NCBI GenBank assembly: GCA_002499445.1
Contig: DALS01000066.1
Location: 1-63,750, forward strand
Direction: 5' to 3'
DNA: 63,750 nucleotides
Source of the DNA: Methanosarcina sp. UBA293
Lineage (GTDB): Archaea; Halobacteriota; Methanosarcinia; Methanosarcinales; Methanosarcinaceae
The position numbers and the translations under genes are program-made. The notes beneath the pieces were generated by a model. That model did not search any database. It saw only the letters and a program-made list of their open reading frames with translations, and was not told where the DNA came from. Position 1 is the stretch's first letter. Each line of letters starts with the position of its first letter. Below, piece by piece: positions 1 to 9,027 of this stretch.

Positions 1-197
1 TCATCTTATTCTCTAATCTTATTATCTTAGAATTCTAAGATAACTATTTATCCAATTCTAATTTTGGAATCTATTCATTTTAAACTTTTTTCAATATTTT
101 TCGATTTTCAAAGCTGATTATAACTCTTTTTATCTTTCGTTCTGGAAGTAAAATAGCACTCCATCTGAATTAGAAGGAAAAAAGAGTATAAACAGTA

Positions 198-446
198 TTG
201 ATAATTTCTTTAATAGAAAACATAATAAATTATTTATTGATGTCTGCCCAATTACTAGCTATGGATAACAAACATTATTCATACTGGTTAATTCTTATCA
301 TTATTTCTGGAATGCTTTACATTATTTTTGGAACAATCTTTGTAGTTTTTGGCTTTCGTGGATTTTTAGTTATTGCGGGTATCTCTTTTATTGTAAGTCT
401 TCTGTATGGTCTATTGTATTCTATTTCTCATGAGTTTCATAATTAA
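198..446 (+). CDS. small hypothetical membrane protein (82 aa)
   Basis: I do not recognise this protein. It is almost entirely hydrophobic, with two predicted membrane helices (about residues 28-50 and 53-75). The frame opens with TTG at 198; an ATG at 240 is an alternative start, and neither has a good ribosome-binding site. Its last 26 bases lie inside a decayed frame on the opposite strand (421-654), and the 81-bp duplication starts inside its 3' end, so the C-terminus may be new or the ORF may be fortuitous. The neighbour downstream is a histidine kinase on the same strand, but more than 300 bases away. Confidence 0.35.
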   Translation: MIISLIENIINYLLMSAQLLAMDNKHYSYWLILIIISGMLYIIFGTIFVVFGFRGFLVIAGISFIVSLLYGLLYSISHEFHN

Positions 447-654
447 TGCGTTGCTTTAAGGTTCTCAAGCCGCCGCTAATCATGAATCGTTCTTTTAGAG
501 CTTTCAATGCCTGAGTCTCATAATTAATGCGTTGCTTTAAGGTTCTCAAGCCGCCGCTAATCATGAATCGTTCTTTTAGAGCTTTCAATGCCTGATGCTT
601 TTCAATAATTCCGTATTGGGTTTTTAGAACAAAAGGGGTAATGTCAATAGTGTT
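421..654 (-). pseudogene. decayed reading frame containing an in-frame 27-codon duplication
   Basis: On the minus strand a frame without canonical start runs from just after a TAG (655-657) to a TAG at 421-423. It reads ITPFVLKTQYGIIEK and then a 27-residue block (QALKALKERF...QRINYET) twice in tandem. The block is encoded by the 81-bp direct repeat, so the frame is preserved through both copies. It looks like the C-terminal piece of a lost gene. I cannot name the family; a transposase tail is possible but unproven. Confidence 0.4.
431..595. repeat. 81-bp tandem direct repeat, two copies
   Basis: Bases 431-511 and 512-592 are a head-to-tail duplication that differs at a single position (T436 versus C517); identity continues three bases past the second copy. 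The unit is a multiple of three and keeps a minus-strand frame open. Near-identity points to a recent duplication. Confidence 0.9.
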
Positions 655-753
655 CTATAAATAAAAATGAATTTTACTTGGAAAATGGATTCTACTTGGG
701 TCATAATTTATTGCAGCACTATAAGAAAAAAGGACAATTAAGGGGAAATAAAA

Positions 754-3700
754 GTGAAAGTGGGACAATCTTCAGTAATAAACCCGAATCCTATGCTCAG
801 TATTGGAAAGGATGGCACTATCCTTTATTCAAATGAGGCTGGTGAGCCCTTATTGCATTAGTGGGGCGTAGTAATCGGAGAAAAACTGCCTTCAAGTATC
901 GCAGATCTGGTGCAACAAGTAATTTTCAGAAGAAGTCCGGAAAAAATGGAAGTTAAAGTGGGAAATAGAGTATATCTGGTTGTGTTTCACCCCGTTCCCG
1001 AGCAAGAATGTGTAAATATTTATGGATTTGACATAAGTGACCAGAAAGAAATTGAAGAAATATCTCTTGAAAGTAAAAAGAAATACCAAGAGCTCTTCAA
1101 TTTGATTGAGCAAGCAGTACAGATTTCTGAAATGGTCTTTGATGAAAAAGGTCAGCCCATCGACTATGTCATTCTCGATGTTAATATCGCGTATGAGAAG
1201 CATTCAGGCCTCAGACGAGAAAAGGTTATAGGTCAGCACGTCAAAGAAATACTTCCTATTGTCAAACAAACATGGCTAGAACGCTACGGAAAGGTTGTTC
1301 GCGCAGGTATGGGAATGCACTTTGAGGAATACAATGCTTCTCTTGATAAATGGTTTGAAGTATTTGCAAGCCCAATGGGAGGTAATCGCTTCGTTGCGGT
1401 CTTTAGTGACATTACAAGGCGCAAGCAGGCAGAAGAGGATCTTCTCTGCTCGGAGCAACATTATCGACTTTTATATGAAACCATGCTTCAAGGTGTAGTC
1501 TACCAGGACGCTAGCGGCAAGATTATCTCGATGAATCCAGCAGCTGAGAGGATTCTTGGCAAGGCTCCAGCTGAGATTTTGGGCAGCTCTTCTGTAGGCG
1601 AGGAACACCTAACTATCCGAGAAAATGGCTCAACGTTCCCCGGATCTGAGCATCCAGCCATGGTATCCTTGCGTACAGGAAGGGAAGTGCAGAATGTGGT
1701 AATGGGAGTTTACAACCCTCAGGAGAGACGCTATCGCTGGATCAACATTAATGCGATACCTATTTTTCAAACCGGAGAAGACAAGCCCTTTCAGGTATAT
1801 ACCGTGTTTGATGATATCACCGAACGCAAACGAAAAGAACATAGGATGCTTCGATACAATCGCATACTTAAGGGAATTAACCTTATCTTCAGCAATATAG
1901 TAGAGGCAAAAACAGAAGAACAACTGGGAAATGCATGTTTGTCTGTAGCTCTGGAATTAACCGGCAGTCAATTTGGATTTGTTGGCGAATTAGGTGCTGA
2001 TGGGCTATTACATGATATAGCTATCAGTGATATGGGATGGAGCCAGTACTTAATGTACGACAAGACTGGGCATCGCCATCCACCTGGAGATTTTATCCTA
2101 CCCGGCTTATACGATAGTATCATTGACAGCTCAAAAGGCTTCTTTGCTAATGATCTGCAGCCACATTTAGAGAGTATCGGCTTGCCGCCCGGTCATCCCC
2201 TTCTGACATCATTTCTAGGTGTGCCCCTTCTCCAGGAAGGGGTAACGGTAGGTATAATCGCTGTAGCAAATCGTGAGGGTGGCTATAGTTATGAGCAGCA
2301 GGAAGACCTCGAGGCTATCGCGCCGGCTATGATTCAAGCTCTACAAAGAAAAAGAGAAGAACAAGAGAGAATGAAGGCAGAAGAAGCACTTAGCCGTGAA
2401 CGGAGCCTGCTGGAGAGTGTAATGCAGACTACCGACGTTATGCTTGTCCTTCTCGATTTGCAATTCAACTTCTTATGGGTCAATTCAGCCTATGCTGAGA
2501 CATGTCAGATGAAGCCTGAGGAGATGATCGGTAAGAATCATTTTGCCCTGTATCCTAACACAGAGAACGAGGCAATCTTTCGAAGAGTTCGAGATACCGG
2601 CAAAGGAGTCTTCTACAAGGACAAACCGTTTATCTTTCCAGATCAGCCCGACCTCGAGGTGACTTACTGGGATTGGAGCCTTTCACCAGTCAAGGATTCA
2701 GGAGGAAATATTAAGAGTCTGGTCTTTTCATTACGTGAGACTACAAAATATAAAAAGGTAGAGGAGGCGCTCCAAAAGAGTGAGGAGGAGCTTGCTATAG
2801 CACAAAAGATCTCTCAGATCGGCAGCTGGACCTGGAACCTTATTACTAACGAGCTCACCTGGTCTGAACAATTGTACCAGAACTACGGGCTGGAACCTGG
2901 TGAAGTGAAGCCCACGTATGAGTTATTCTTGAGTTTTATTGTGCCCGAGGACCGTGAAAAGGTCGACAGGGGGGTCCAGGAAGCTATTGAGAGCGGTCAT
3001 AAATACAGTGGCACCTACAATATTATCCGCAGAGATGGCGTGCCAAGAGTCCTATTGAGCGAAAATGAAATCATTACCGATGAATCGGGCAAGGCTATTT
3101 TGATTCATGGTATCAACCAGGACATCACCGAGCAGAAACGAGTCGAGGAAGCTCTTAAAAAAGCGCGCGATACTTTAGAAGAAAAAGTTAAAGAACGTAC
3201 AGCCGAACTTGAAGAGGCTTATGACTCATTACTGGAGAATGAGATGAGGCTCAATGAAGCTCAAAAAATAGCCCACCTTGGAAATTGGGACTGGGATCTG
3301 CTAACTGATAAATTATATTGGTCTGATGAAATTTACAGAATTTTCCAACTTGATCCTCTGGAAATAACTCCAACTCACGACGAATTTTTGAGTTATATAG
3401 ACCCTAATGATCGAAATATTGTGTATTATTCCATTCAAAGAGCTTTGAAAGGAGAGCTCTTCAGTGTTGAGTACAGGATTAACATACCTGACAGACAAAA
3501 GCGCATAGTTCATTCACAGGGGGAAATAATTTTTAATGAAAAAGGCTTTCCTGTTCGGATGAGAGGAACACTACAGGATATAACTGAGCGTAAAATGGCT
3601 GAAGAAGCCCTGGAAAGAATGGATAAAATCCGGATAAAAGAGATTCATCACAGAATCAAGAACAATTTGCAGATTATTTCTTCTCTGCTAGACCTCCAGG

Positions 3701-4272
3701 CTGAGAGGTTCGAGGACAAAAACGTTATAGAGGCTTTTAGGGAAGGTCAGAACAGGGTAATCTCGATGTCCCTCATCCATGAGGAACTCTATAAAGGAGA
3801 AGGAACCGACACTCTGGATTTTTCAGCATACCTTAAAAAGTTAGTTGAAAATCTTTTCAAGACTTACAACCTTAGCAGCAAAAATATCAGTCTGAGCATG
3901 TACTTAGAAGAAAAAACTTTCTTTGATATGGATACTGCTGTTCCATTAGGAATAATTGTTAATGAGTTAATTTCAAATTCTCTCAAGCATGCATTCACTG
4001 AAAAACAGGATGGGAAAATTCAGATTAAGCTTTGCAGGGAAAAAAAGGATCATGAAATGAATATATCCTTTTTCAGCCTAACAATTTCTGACGACGGGAA
4101 AGGACTTCCACAAGATCTGGAGTTACAATCGGTCGAGTCACTCGGTCTGCAGTTAGTAAATATTCTTGTTGACCAGCTTGATGGAGAACTAGAACTTAAG
4201 CGAGCGCAGGGTACAGAATTCATTATCAAGTTTAAAGTAGCAGAAAAAGATAACAAAGCGTTATATCAATAA
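754..4272 (+). CDS. multi-PAS/GAF sensor histidine kinase with an in-frame TAG at codon 36
   Basis: Soluble sensor kinase of the HisKA_2 type common in Methanosarcina; it should autophosphorylate on histidine in response to an unknown signal. No membrane helices are seen. From the N-terminus it holds a PAS-like segment (ends FDISDQKEIEE), two PAS domains, a GAF domain (around nt 1860-2340), three more PAS domains, an H-box (EIHHRIKNNLQ, nt 3640-3672), and an ATPase domain with N-box NELISNSLKH and G-boxes SDDGKGLP and LGLQLV. The uninterrupted part begins at GTG 910, but the same frame extends upstream to GTG 754, which has a ribosome-binding site (aggggaaa, 741-748). Its translation (SIGKDGTILYSNEAGEPLL) is a normal PAS start. 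The two pieces are separated only by TAG at 859-861. Either TAG is read as pyrrolysine or the gene is nonsense-mutated and restarts at 910. Confidence 0.85.
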
Positions 4273-4316
4273 ATTAGATAATGTCAGCAAAAAGAATGAT
4301 TAAAATATTTTGGATG

Positions 4317-4400
4317 TTAGGGGGTGCGATTCAAACACACGAACTCCTACGAGAATAGGCCCTGAACCTATCGCCTTTGACCTGACTGAGCAATCCTCGC
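4317..4400 (-). pseudogene. degenerate tRNA-Leu(CAG) copy
   Basis: This aligns along its length with the intact tRNA-Leu(CAG) at 8748-8832 (offset 4432). The anticodon arm and variable arm are unchanged, but the 3' acceptor strand has diverged (ttag where gcga is needed), so the acceptor stem no longer pairs, and the T-loop TTCGAAT has become TTTGAAT. It is very probably non-functional. Confidence 0.75.
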
Positions 4401-4557
4401 ATGTTGGTTTATTTACAGTTAAATATAGTATAGTCCTATATGTAATTCTCTGAATTCCATTAAATCGGAGTAGTTACCGTCAACTTTACAAGATAGATAA
4501 TCACTGCTTTGAATTTCAGGTATCATGGATCTGAGCAACTTCTTTATTCAATAATTT

Positions 4558-4704
4558 CTACCGTAAGTTATCTTCTTCCCAAAGGCCAAAGGTATTGTTT
4601 TCAGTATCATTCAAAATTACAAAGTATCTCACTCCGGCTACACTTGTCTTGGGCTACAACACTTTGCTACCGAGTTCATTATGTGATCTAAAGTTAGCAA
4701 TAAC
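4558..4704 (-). pseudogene. glyoxalase/VOC-family C-terminal remnant
   Basis: The minus-strand translation gives GSKVL, a TAG stop at 4654-4656, then PKTSVAGVRYFVILNDTEN followed by NTFGLWEED and a final TAG at 4558. The pattern DTExNxFGLWE is the typical end of glyoxalase/bleomycin-resistance (VOC) proteins. There is no start and no N-terminal half. The frame begins immediately after the stop of the regulator gene upstream. The internal stop most likely replaces the usual Met, so this is decay rather than a coding gene. Confidence 0.6.
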
Positions 4705-5202
4705 TTAAACTTGAGTCTTTTTTAGCTGATCGATTTGATAGTATATATAGTGGATCAATTCTTCAAACTTATTAATTTCAGATAAATAATTCTCATATGT
4801 ATGGAGTCTAGTTTTTTGTTCCTGGGTAGTGGCATTTTCTCTATATTCTTCTATAAGGGGAGTTATTTTCGTTTTTGCAATATCCAATTCGGTTTCAAAT
4901 CCATTCCTGATTTGGATAGCAAAAGCATCTAACAGGTGTTTTTCCATATACAGATATGTTTTGCGAGATCCTGGCTTGTATATCCTTTTTATGCTCCAAA
5001 ATTGTTCTATATTTTTAATCTTAAGGCTGATGGAAGCAAGACTATATCCGGTTCTCTGGGCTAATTCCTCCATACTTATTTCATTTGATTCAAAATTAAG
5101 TATCGATAGGATTTGTGCAGTGATATCATCAACCCCATAGCCCTTAAAAATCTCATGACCGATGTCAATTATCTTTTCTTCAATATCCTTCATTTTTCTC
5201 AC
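4705..5202 (-). CDS. MarR/GbsR-type transcriptional regulator
   Basis: A 165-residue DNA-binding protein. Residues 40-85 form a winged helix (MEELAQRTGYSLASISLKIKNIEQ, then the wing GSRKTYLYM). The C-terminal half is helical and probably a dimerisation coiled coil (residues 100-160). The architecture matches archaeal GbsR/MarR-like regulators. It lies 44 bp downstream of the small multidrug-resistance exporter on the same strand, so it probably forms an operon with it and controls it. The ligand cannot be read from the sequence; a guanidinium- or amine-type signal would fit the neighbour. Confidence 0.75.
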   Translation of the reverse strand: MRKMKDIEEKIIDIGHEIFKGYGVDDITAQILSILNFESNEISMEELAQRTGYSLASISLKIKNIEQFWSIKRIYKPGSRKTYLYMEKHLLDAFAIQIRNGFETELDIAKTKITPLIEEYRENATTQEQKTRLHTYENYLSEINKFEELIHYIYYQIDQLKKTQV

Positions 5203-5246
5203 TCATGAATCAGAGTATTTCCTATCAAATATTAGGAGATAGATAA

Positions 5247-5564
5247 TCAGGCTGATACCAGTTTTAATCCGGTAATACCAACAACAATTAATCCAATAAA
5301 GAAGATTCGTGTTATATTCATTGGCTCATTGAAAAGAAATATTCCCAATACTGTTGTCCCAATAATACCAATACCGGTCCAAACTGCATAAGCTGTTCCA
5401 ACAGGCAATGTTCTCAAAGCTTTTTCCAATAGATACATGCTTAAAATTAAAGTAATAACCGTAAATACCATTGGATAGAATCTGGTTAATCCATCACTGT
5501 ATTTTAGTCCGATTGCCCATCCGGTTTCAAATAATCCTGCAATTATTAAAAGTATCCATTCCAT
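5247..5564 (-). CDS. gdx: SMR-family exporter, Gdx/SugE branch
   Basis: A four-helix small multidrug-resistance transporter of 105 aa. It has the conserved membrane-embedded Glu in the first helix (GLFETGWAIGLKYSDG), the motif LPVGTAYAVWTGIG in the third helix and a GLK near the end. The WAIGLKYS and GTAYAVWTGIG signatures match the Gdx/SugE guanidinium exporter subtype rather than EmrE (established family knowledge). The frame opens at GTG 5579, but I chose ATG 5564 (MEWILLIIAG) because AAGGA sits six bases upstream and family members start there. The regulator gene follows in the same direction. Confidence 0.85.
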   Translation of the reverse strand: MEWILLIIAGLFETGWAIGLKYSDGLTRFYPMVFTVITLILSMYLLEKALRTLPVGTAYAVWTGIGIIGTTVLGIFLFNEPMNITRIFFIGLIVVGITGLKLVSA

Positions 5565-6117
5565 GCTCATTCCTTTCACAGTTTTTAATAATTATTAAAA
5601 GCTATTAATGTTGAATTTGTATTTATATATTTTGGAAGAAGAATTCGTTCAGCTCACAATAATGAGAAATTCAGAATAAACTTGAGTAAAAAGTCAAAAC
5701 GCGGTTATGTAGAAAAGCCACACAAACTCGTACACTTTTCTGACTTTGTGTATATCCCAATAGATGAGTCCGAGGTGTCATATTCTGAATTTCTTCTCAC
5801 CTAGCCTGGCTTTCTCGAGTTTTTCCTTTATGGCCTTGTAATCTTTACTCTTTCACGCAGGAGGAAGTTTCAGCTATTTCGGAACTTTTACATGGTAGGT
5901 CCATGGAGATCTGAATTCTTAAGACTTCTTGTAAGTTTTTGTGCCTGATCATTTTGGTATATTGACTCAACGTTGATTTTCCACAATGTTTCCTTTTAAT
6001 AAATAAACTTAGGTTCTTTTGTATTCATATATCCAGAATTTAAAAGTAAATAGTTAAATATTGAATTCATGACCTGGAGTTTAAAGTCTTTTAAATGAAT
6101 ATATGGGGGAGAGATCA
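5565..6117. other. AT-rich intergenic region with a decayed ORF trace
   Basis: This is the intergenic region between the divergent exporter and surface-protein genes. On the plus strand about 5692-5812 a frame without start reads KSKRGYVEKPHKLVHFSDFV and onward to a TAG, which looks like the tail of a lost gene, possibly a transposase. The last 100 bases are AT-rich and should contain the surface-protein promoter. Confidence 0.4.
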
Positions 6118-8607
6118 GTGAATATTAACAAAAGACTATATTCGATAGCATTAGCTACAACAATTTTATTTTTTGTATTTTCTATTTTGATTTCATCCGT
6201 GGTGTCAGCGGCACAGGTGACAAGAATTGGTAATGGATCAGATCCTGCAATTTATGGTAACAAGGTAGTATGGACAGACAATGGTGTTATTCACGTTTAT
6301 GACCTGACCGCCAGAACAGACACTGCAGTTAACTCTTCTGCAGCATCTCATCCAGCTATCTACGGAAACAAATTAGTGTGGCATGATGAAAGCAGTGGAA
6401 CGCCAAGACTTACAGTTTATGACATATCTTCGGGTGCTCGTTCATATATCACACAGAATGTAGACAACCGTAGTTTTCCTGCTATTTACGGCGACAGAAT
6501 TGTATGGAGTGTAATATGGAGTGCAAATTACAATGAATCAAGTTATAATTACAACGTATATATGCGCGATATCTCGACTTCTACACAAGCCTGGATAGCA
6601 CAAGGAGAAAATCCAGACATATACGATACAAAAATAGTGTATTCTGCCGACGGTAGGAATATAAGAGATATCTTTATGTATGATATCACAACCAAGAAAA
6701 ATGAATTAATAAGTCCATATTCTAGCGACGTTAATAATCCGCATATGTATGGTAATAAAGTGATATGGACAAACTCCTTTACAAGATCTGGATTTATACA
6801 AATGTATGATCTTGTCACTAAAAAGGCTACAGATGTCACCAGTGATAACACAGGCAATACTTTATATGGGCCTGATGTCGTCGCTGATGCTGGAGATGAC
6901 ACCGGTACTCATGTTAACATACATGGAGACAAAATTGTATATTCAAAATCTGGCGACGACCAATTTGGTTATGCAGGTGTATACGTTTATGACATCCCTT
7001 CAGCAAAAAGCACTCCAGTATATATTTATCCAGAAGGGACTGACACAGCACCTGATGTATACAATGATACTATTGTATGGGGAATAGACAGTAGACAAAG
7101 CATCGCTAATGACACTGGCATCTATATGTGTGATCTCTCTATCACAAACACCTTGCCACCTGTAGCTGAATTTACTGCAAACACAACTTATGGAGCTGCA
7201 CCTCTAGTTGTGCGATTCGATGATACCAGCACTGGCGGAGTACCTACTTCCTGGTCTTGGGATTTTGGGGACGGGATTGACTCAAAACATGCCATGAATG
7301 CAACGCACACATTTACCAAGCCAGGAAATTACACAATCAGTCTGACTGTGGGAAATGACGCAGGTAATAATAAAGTAATGAAGCCAAATTGCATAGTCGT
7401 TACTAATCCATTTCCAGTTGCAAATTTCAGTAACAACATTACTGCGGGTTATCCTCCTCTCTCAATTCAGTTTACTGACCTTTCACAAAATGCAACTGGA
7501 TGGAACTGGGATTTTGGAGATGGAAGTAATTCTACACAAAGAAGTCCAGTTCATGAATATGTAGATTCAGGAATCTATTCAGTTAATCTGACTGCAACTA
7601 ATGAAAATGGTACAGATTCAAGGTTAACTACAATAACAGTAATGCAGCTAGTCGGTATAGGTCCATATGCATATATTATGAACTCAGGCGACAATACAGT
7701 CTCAGTAATTGACACGGCTACTAACAACGTTACAGCCATGATTCCTGTAGGAAACAATCCTATGGGAGTTGCTGTTGCACTGGATGGAAAAAAGGTATAT
7801 GTGACTAACTCTTTTGGTGGGACTATATCTGTAATTGACGCAACAAAAAACAAGGTTACAGCCACAATTCCTGTAGGAAACGCTCTTCGTGGAGTTGCAA
7901 TAAGTCCGGATGGGAAAAGGGTATATGTGCCACACCCCGATTTAGAAAATCCCAGCAACAATACGATCCTCATTATAGACATGTCTACCAACGAGGTTGA
8001 AGCCACAGTACTTGTAGGTGAAGTTCCTTTTGGAGTTGCTGTTACACTGGACGGGAAAAAGGTTTATGTAACTAATATCGATGATAAAACTGTCTCTGTA
8101 ATTGACACAGCAACAAACACCGTTATAGCTACGATTCCTGTAGGAAACAATCCTCGCGGAGTTGCAATAAGTCCGGATGGGAAAAGGGTATATGTGGCGT
8201 GCGACGAAGGAAGCAATAACGGATATATCTATGTAATTGACGCAGTAAAAAACCAGGTTACAGCCACAGTACTTGTAGGTGAATTTCCTTCTGAAGTTGC
8301 TGTCACACCAGATGGAAAGAGGGTATATGTGACTAACGGCCTTAGCAACACTATCTCTGTAATTGATACAGCTACCAACAAGGTTACAGCCACAATTCCT
8401 GCAGGAAACGCTCCTAGCGGAGTTGCAGTCACACCGGATGGAAAAAAGGCATATGTGACTAACTCAGGCAGCAACAATGTTTCTGTAATTGACACATCAA
8501 CAAACAAGGTTACAGCAACCATGGATGTAGGACGTGGTCCTAACTCCTTCGGGCAGTTTATAGGTTCTTTCCAAGCACAAAAGTCCAAAGTTAGATGTAA
8601 AAAATAG
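6118..8607 (+). CDS. secreted surface protein: beta-propeller, two PKD domains, YVTN propeller
   Basis: A large extracellular protein typical of Methanosarcina surfaces. A signal peptide (hydrophobic residues about 9-28, cleavage near VSA-AQ) is followed by TolB-like propeller repeats with the pattern IYGNKVVWxDxxxxIxxYD (residues 35-340). Two PKD domains follow (WSWDFGDGIDSKH and WNWDFGDGSNSTQ, about 345-520), then a YVTN propeller of about seven repeats (VYVTNxxxxTVSVIDTATN; ATIPVGNxPxGVAVTPDGK) to about 810. There is no C-terminal anchor. The frame could start at ATG 6103, but GTG 6118 is preferred: gggggaga at 6105-6112 is then a well-placed ribosome-binding site. It ends with TAG, 2 bp before a tRNA-like remnant. 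Likely a role in cell-surface adhesion or layer assembly (inference). Confidence 0.85.
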   Translation: MNINKRLYSIALATTILFFVFSILISSVVSAAQVTRIGNGSDPAIYGNKVVWTDNGVIHVYDLTARTDTAVNSSAASHPAIYGNKLVWHDESSGTPRLTVYDISSGARSYITQNVDNRSFPAIYGDRIVWSVIWSANYNESSYNYNVYMRDISTSTQAWIAQGENPDIYDTKIVYSADGRNIRDIFMYDITTKKNELISPYSSDVNNPHMYGNKVIWTNSFTRSGFIQMYDLVTKKATDVTSDNTGNTLYGPDVVADAGDDTGTHVNIHGDKIVYSKSGDDQFGYAGVYVYDIPSAKSTPVYIYPEGTDTAPDVYNDTIVWGIDSRQSIANDTGIYMCDLSITNTLPPVAEFTANTTYGAAPLVVRFDDTSTGGVPTSWSWDFGDGIDSKHAMNATHTFTKPGNYTISLTVGNDAGNNKVMKPNCIVVTNPFPVANFSNNITAGYPPLSIQFTDLSQNATGWNWDFGDGSNSTQRSPVHEYVDSGIYSVNLTATNENGTDSRLTTITVMQLVGIGPYAYIMNSGDNTVSVIDTATNNVTAMIPVGNNPMGVAVALDGKKVYVTNSFGGTISVIDATKNKVTATIPVGNALRGVAISPDGKRVYVPHPDLENPSNNTILIIDMSTNEVEATVLVGEVPFGVAVTLDGKKVYVTNIDDKTVSVIDTATNTVIATIPVGNNPRGVAISPDGKRVYVACDEGSNNGYIYVIDAVKNQVTATVLVGEFPSEVAVTPDGKRVYVTNGLSNTISVIDTATNKVTATIPAGNAPSGVAVTPDGKKAYVTNSGSNNVSVIDTSTNKVTATMDVGRGPNSFGQFIGSFQAQKSKVRCKK
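7690..8560 (+). repeat. intragenic YVTN repeat array (about 42-codon units)
   Basis: Recurring DNA blocks encode the YVTN propeller blades of the surface protein. The segments around GTAATTGACAC, GGTTACAGCCAC and CCGGATGGGAAAA recur roughly every 120-130 bp. Several blades are nearly identical at the DNA level, favouring recombination between blades. Confidence 0.75.
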
Positions 8608-8609
8608 CT

Positions 8610-8690
8610 CAAGGGGCGGGATTCGAACCTACAAAATCCTTCGATGCCAGATCTTAAGTCTGTCACCTTTAAAATGACACCTTGTCGCGG
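8610..8690 (-). pseudogene. tRNA-Leu(UAA)-like remnant
   Basis: The minus strand contains an anticodon loop CTTAAGA (anticodon TAA) on a CAGA/TCTG stem and a T-arm GGTTCGAATCC. The 5' half is not tRNA-like: the acceptor strands cannot pair over seven bases, the D-arm is shortened, and the T-stem has an A-C mismatch. I call it a decayed tRNA-Leu(UAA). It sits 57 bp from the intact tRNA-Leu(CAG). Confidence 0.5.
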
Positions 8691-8747
8691 CTCAAAAGAA
8701 ACGTAAGAATTAGATAATTTATGCAAAAAAAGCTAAAAAAAGTTTAG

Positions 8748-8832
8748 TGCGAGGGGTGCGATTCGAACGCACGAACTCCTACGAGAATAGGCCCTGAACC
8801 TATCGCCTTTGACCTGGCTGGGCAACCCTCGC
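8748..8832 (-). tRNA. tRNA-Leu(CAG)
   Basis: Read on the minus strand it folds as a class II tRNA. The acceptor is GCGAGGG with CCCTCGC and discriminator A, the anticodon stem is ATAGG/CCTAT, the loop TTCAGGG gives anticodon CAG, the variable arm is long, and the T-loop is TTCGAAT. The CCA end is not encoded. A degenerate copy lies 4.4 kb away at 4317-4400. Confidence 0.95.
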
Positions 8833-9027
8833 ACGATATAGCTTATGTTGCAGCAGCAATAGTAGTGCTCTTTGTTCTTATACTTTTTCCTTGAAAGCCT
8901 ATTCGGAGGACTAAATTTGCCAGAACTTTTTTAAAATTTCCTTTCTCTTTACACTTAATCTGAAAAAGAGAACCCAAAAAATCTATGAGTTTTTATAACC
9001 TATAAATGGCTGGAATTGATGAAATTT

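Noticed and set aside
4654..4656. TAG in the glyoxalase fragment as pyrrolysine
   Set aside because: The gene lacks its start and N-terminal half, so the stop is most simply decay.
4509..4691. 60-codon plus-strand ORF
   Set aside because: It is antisense to the glyoxalase remnant, which has clear family signatures on the minus strand.
8605..8694. TAG at the end of the surface protein as a pyrrolysine codon
   Set aside because: Read-through would continue antisense into the tRNA-like remnant without protein-like sequence, so here TAG is an ordinary stop.
4317..8832. Classical integrated element at tRNA-Leu
   Set aside because: No integrase, and the repeat covers the whole tRNA, so I report only the duplicated tRNA and not a mobile element.
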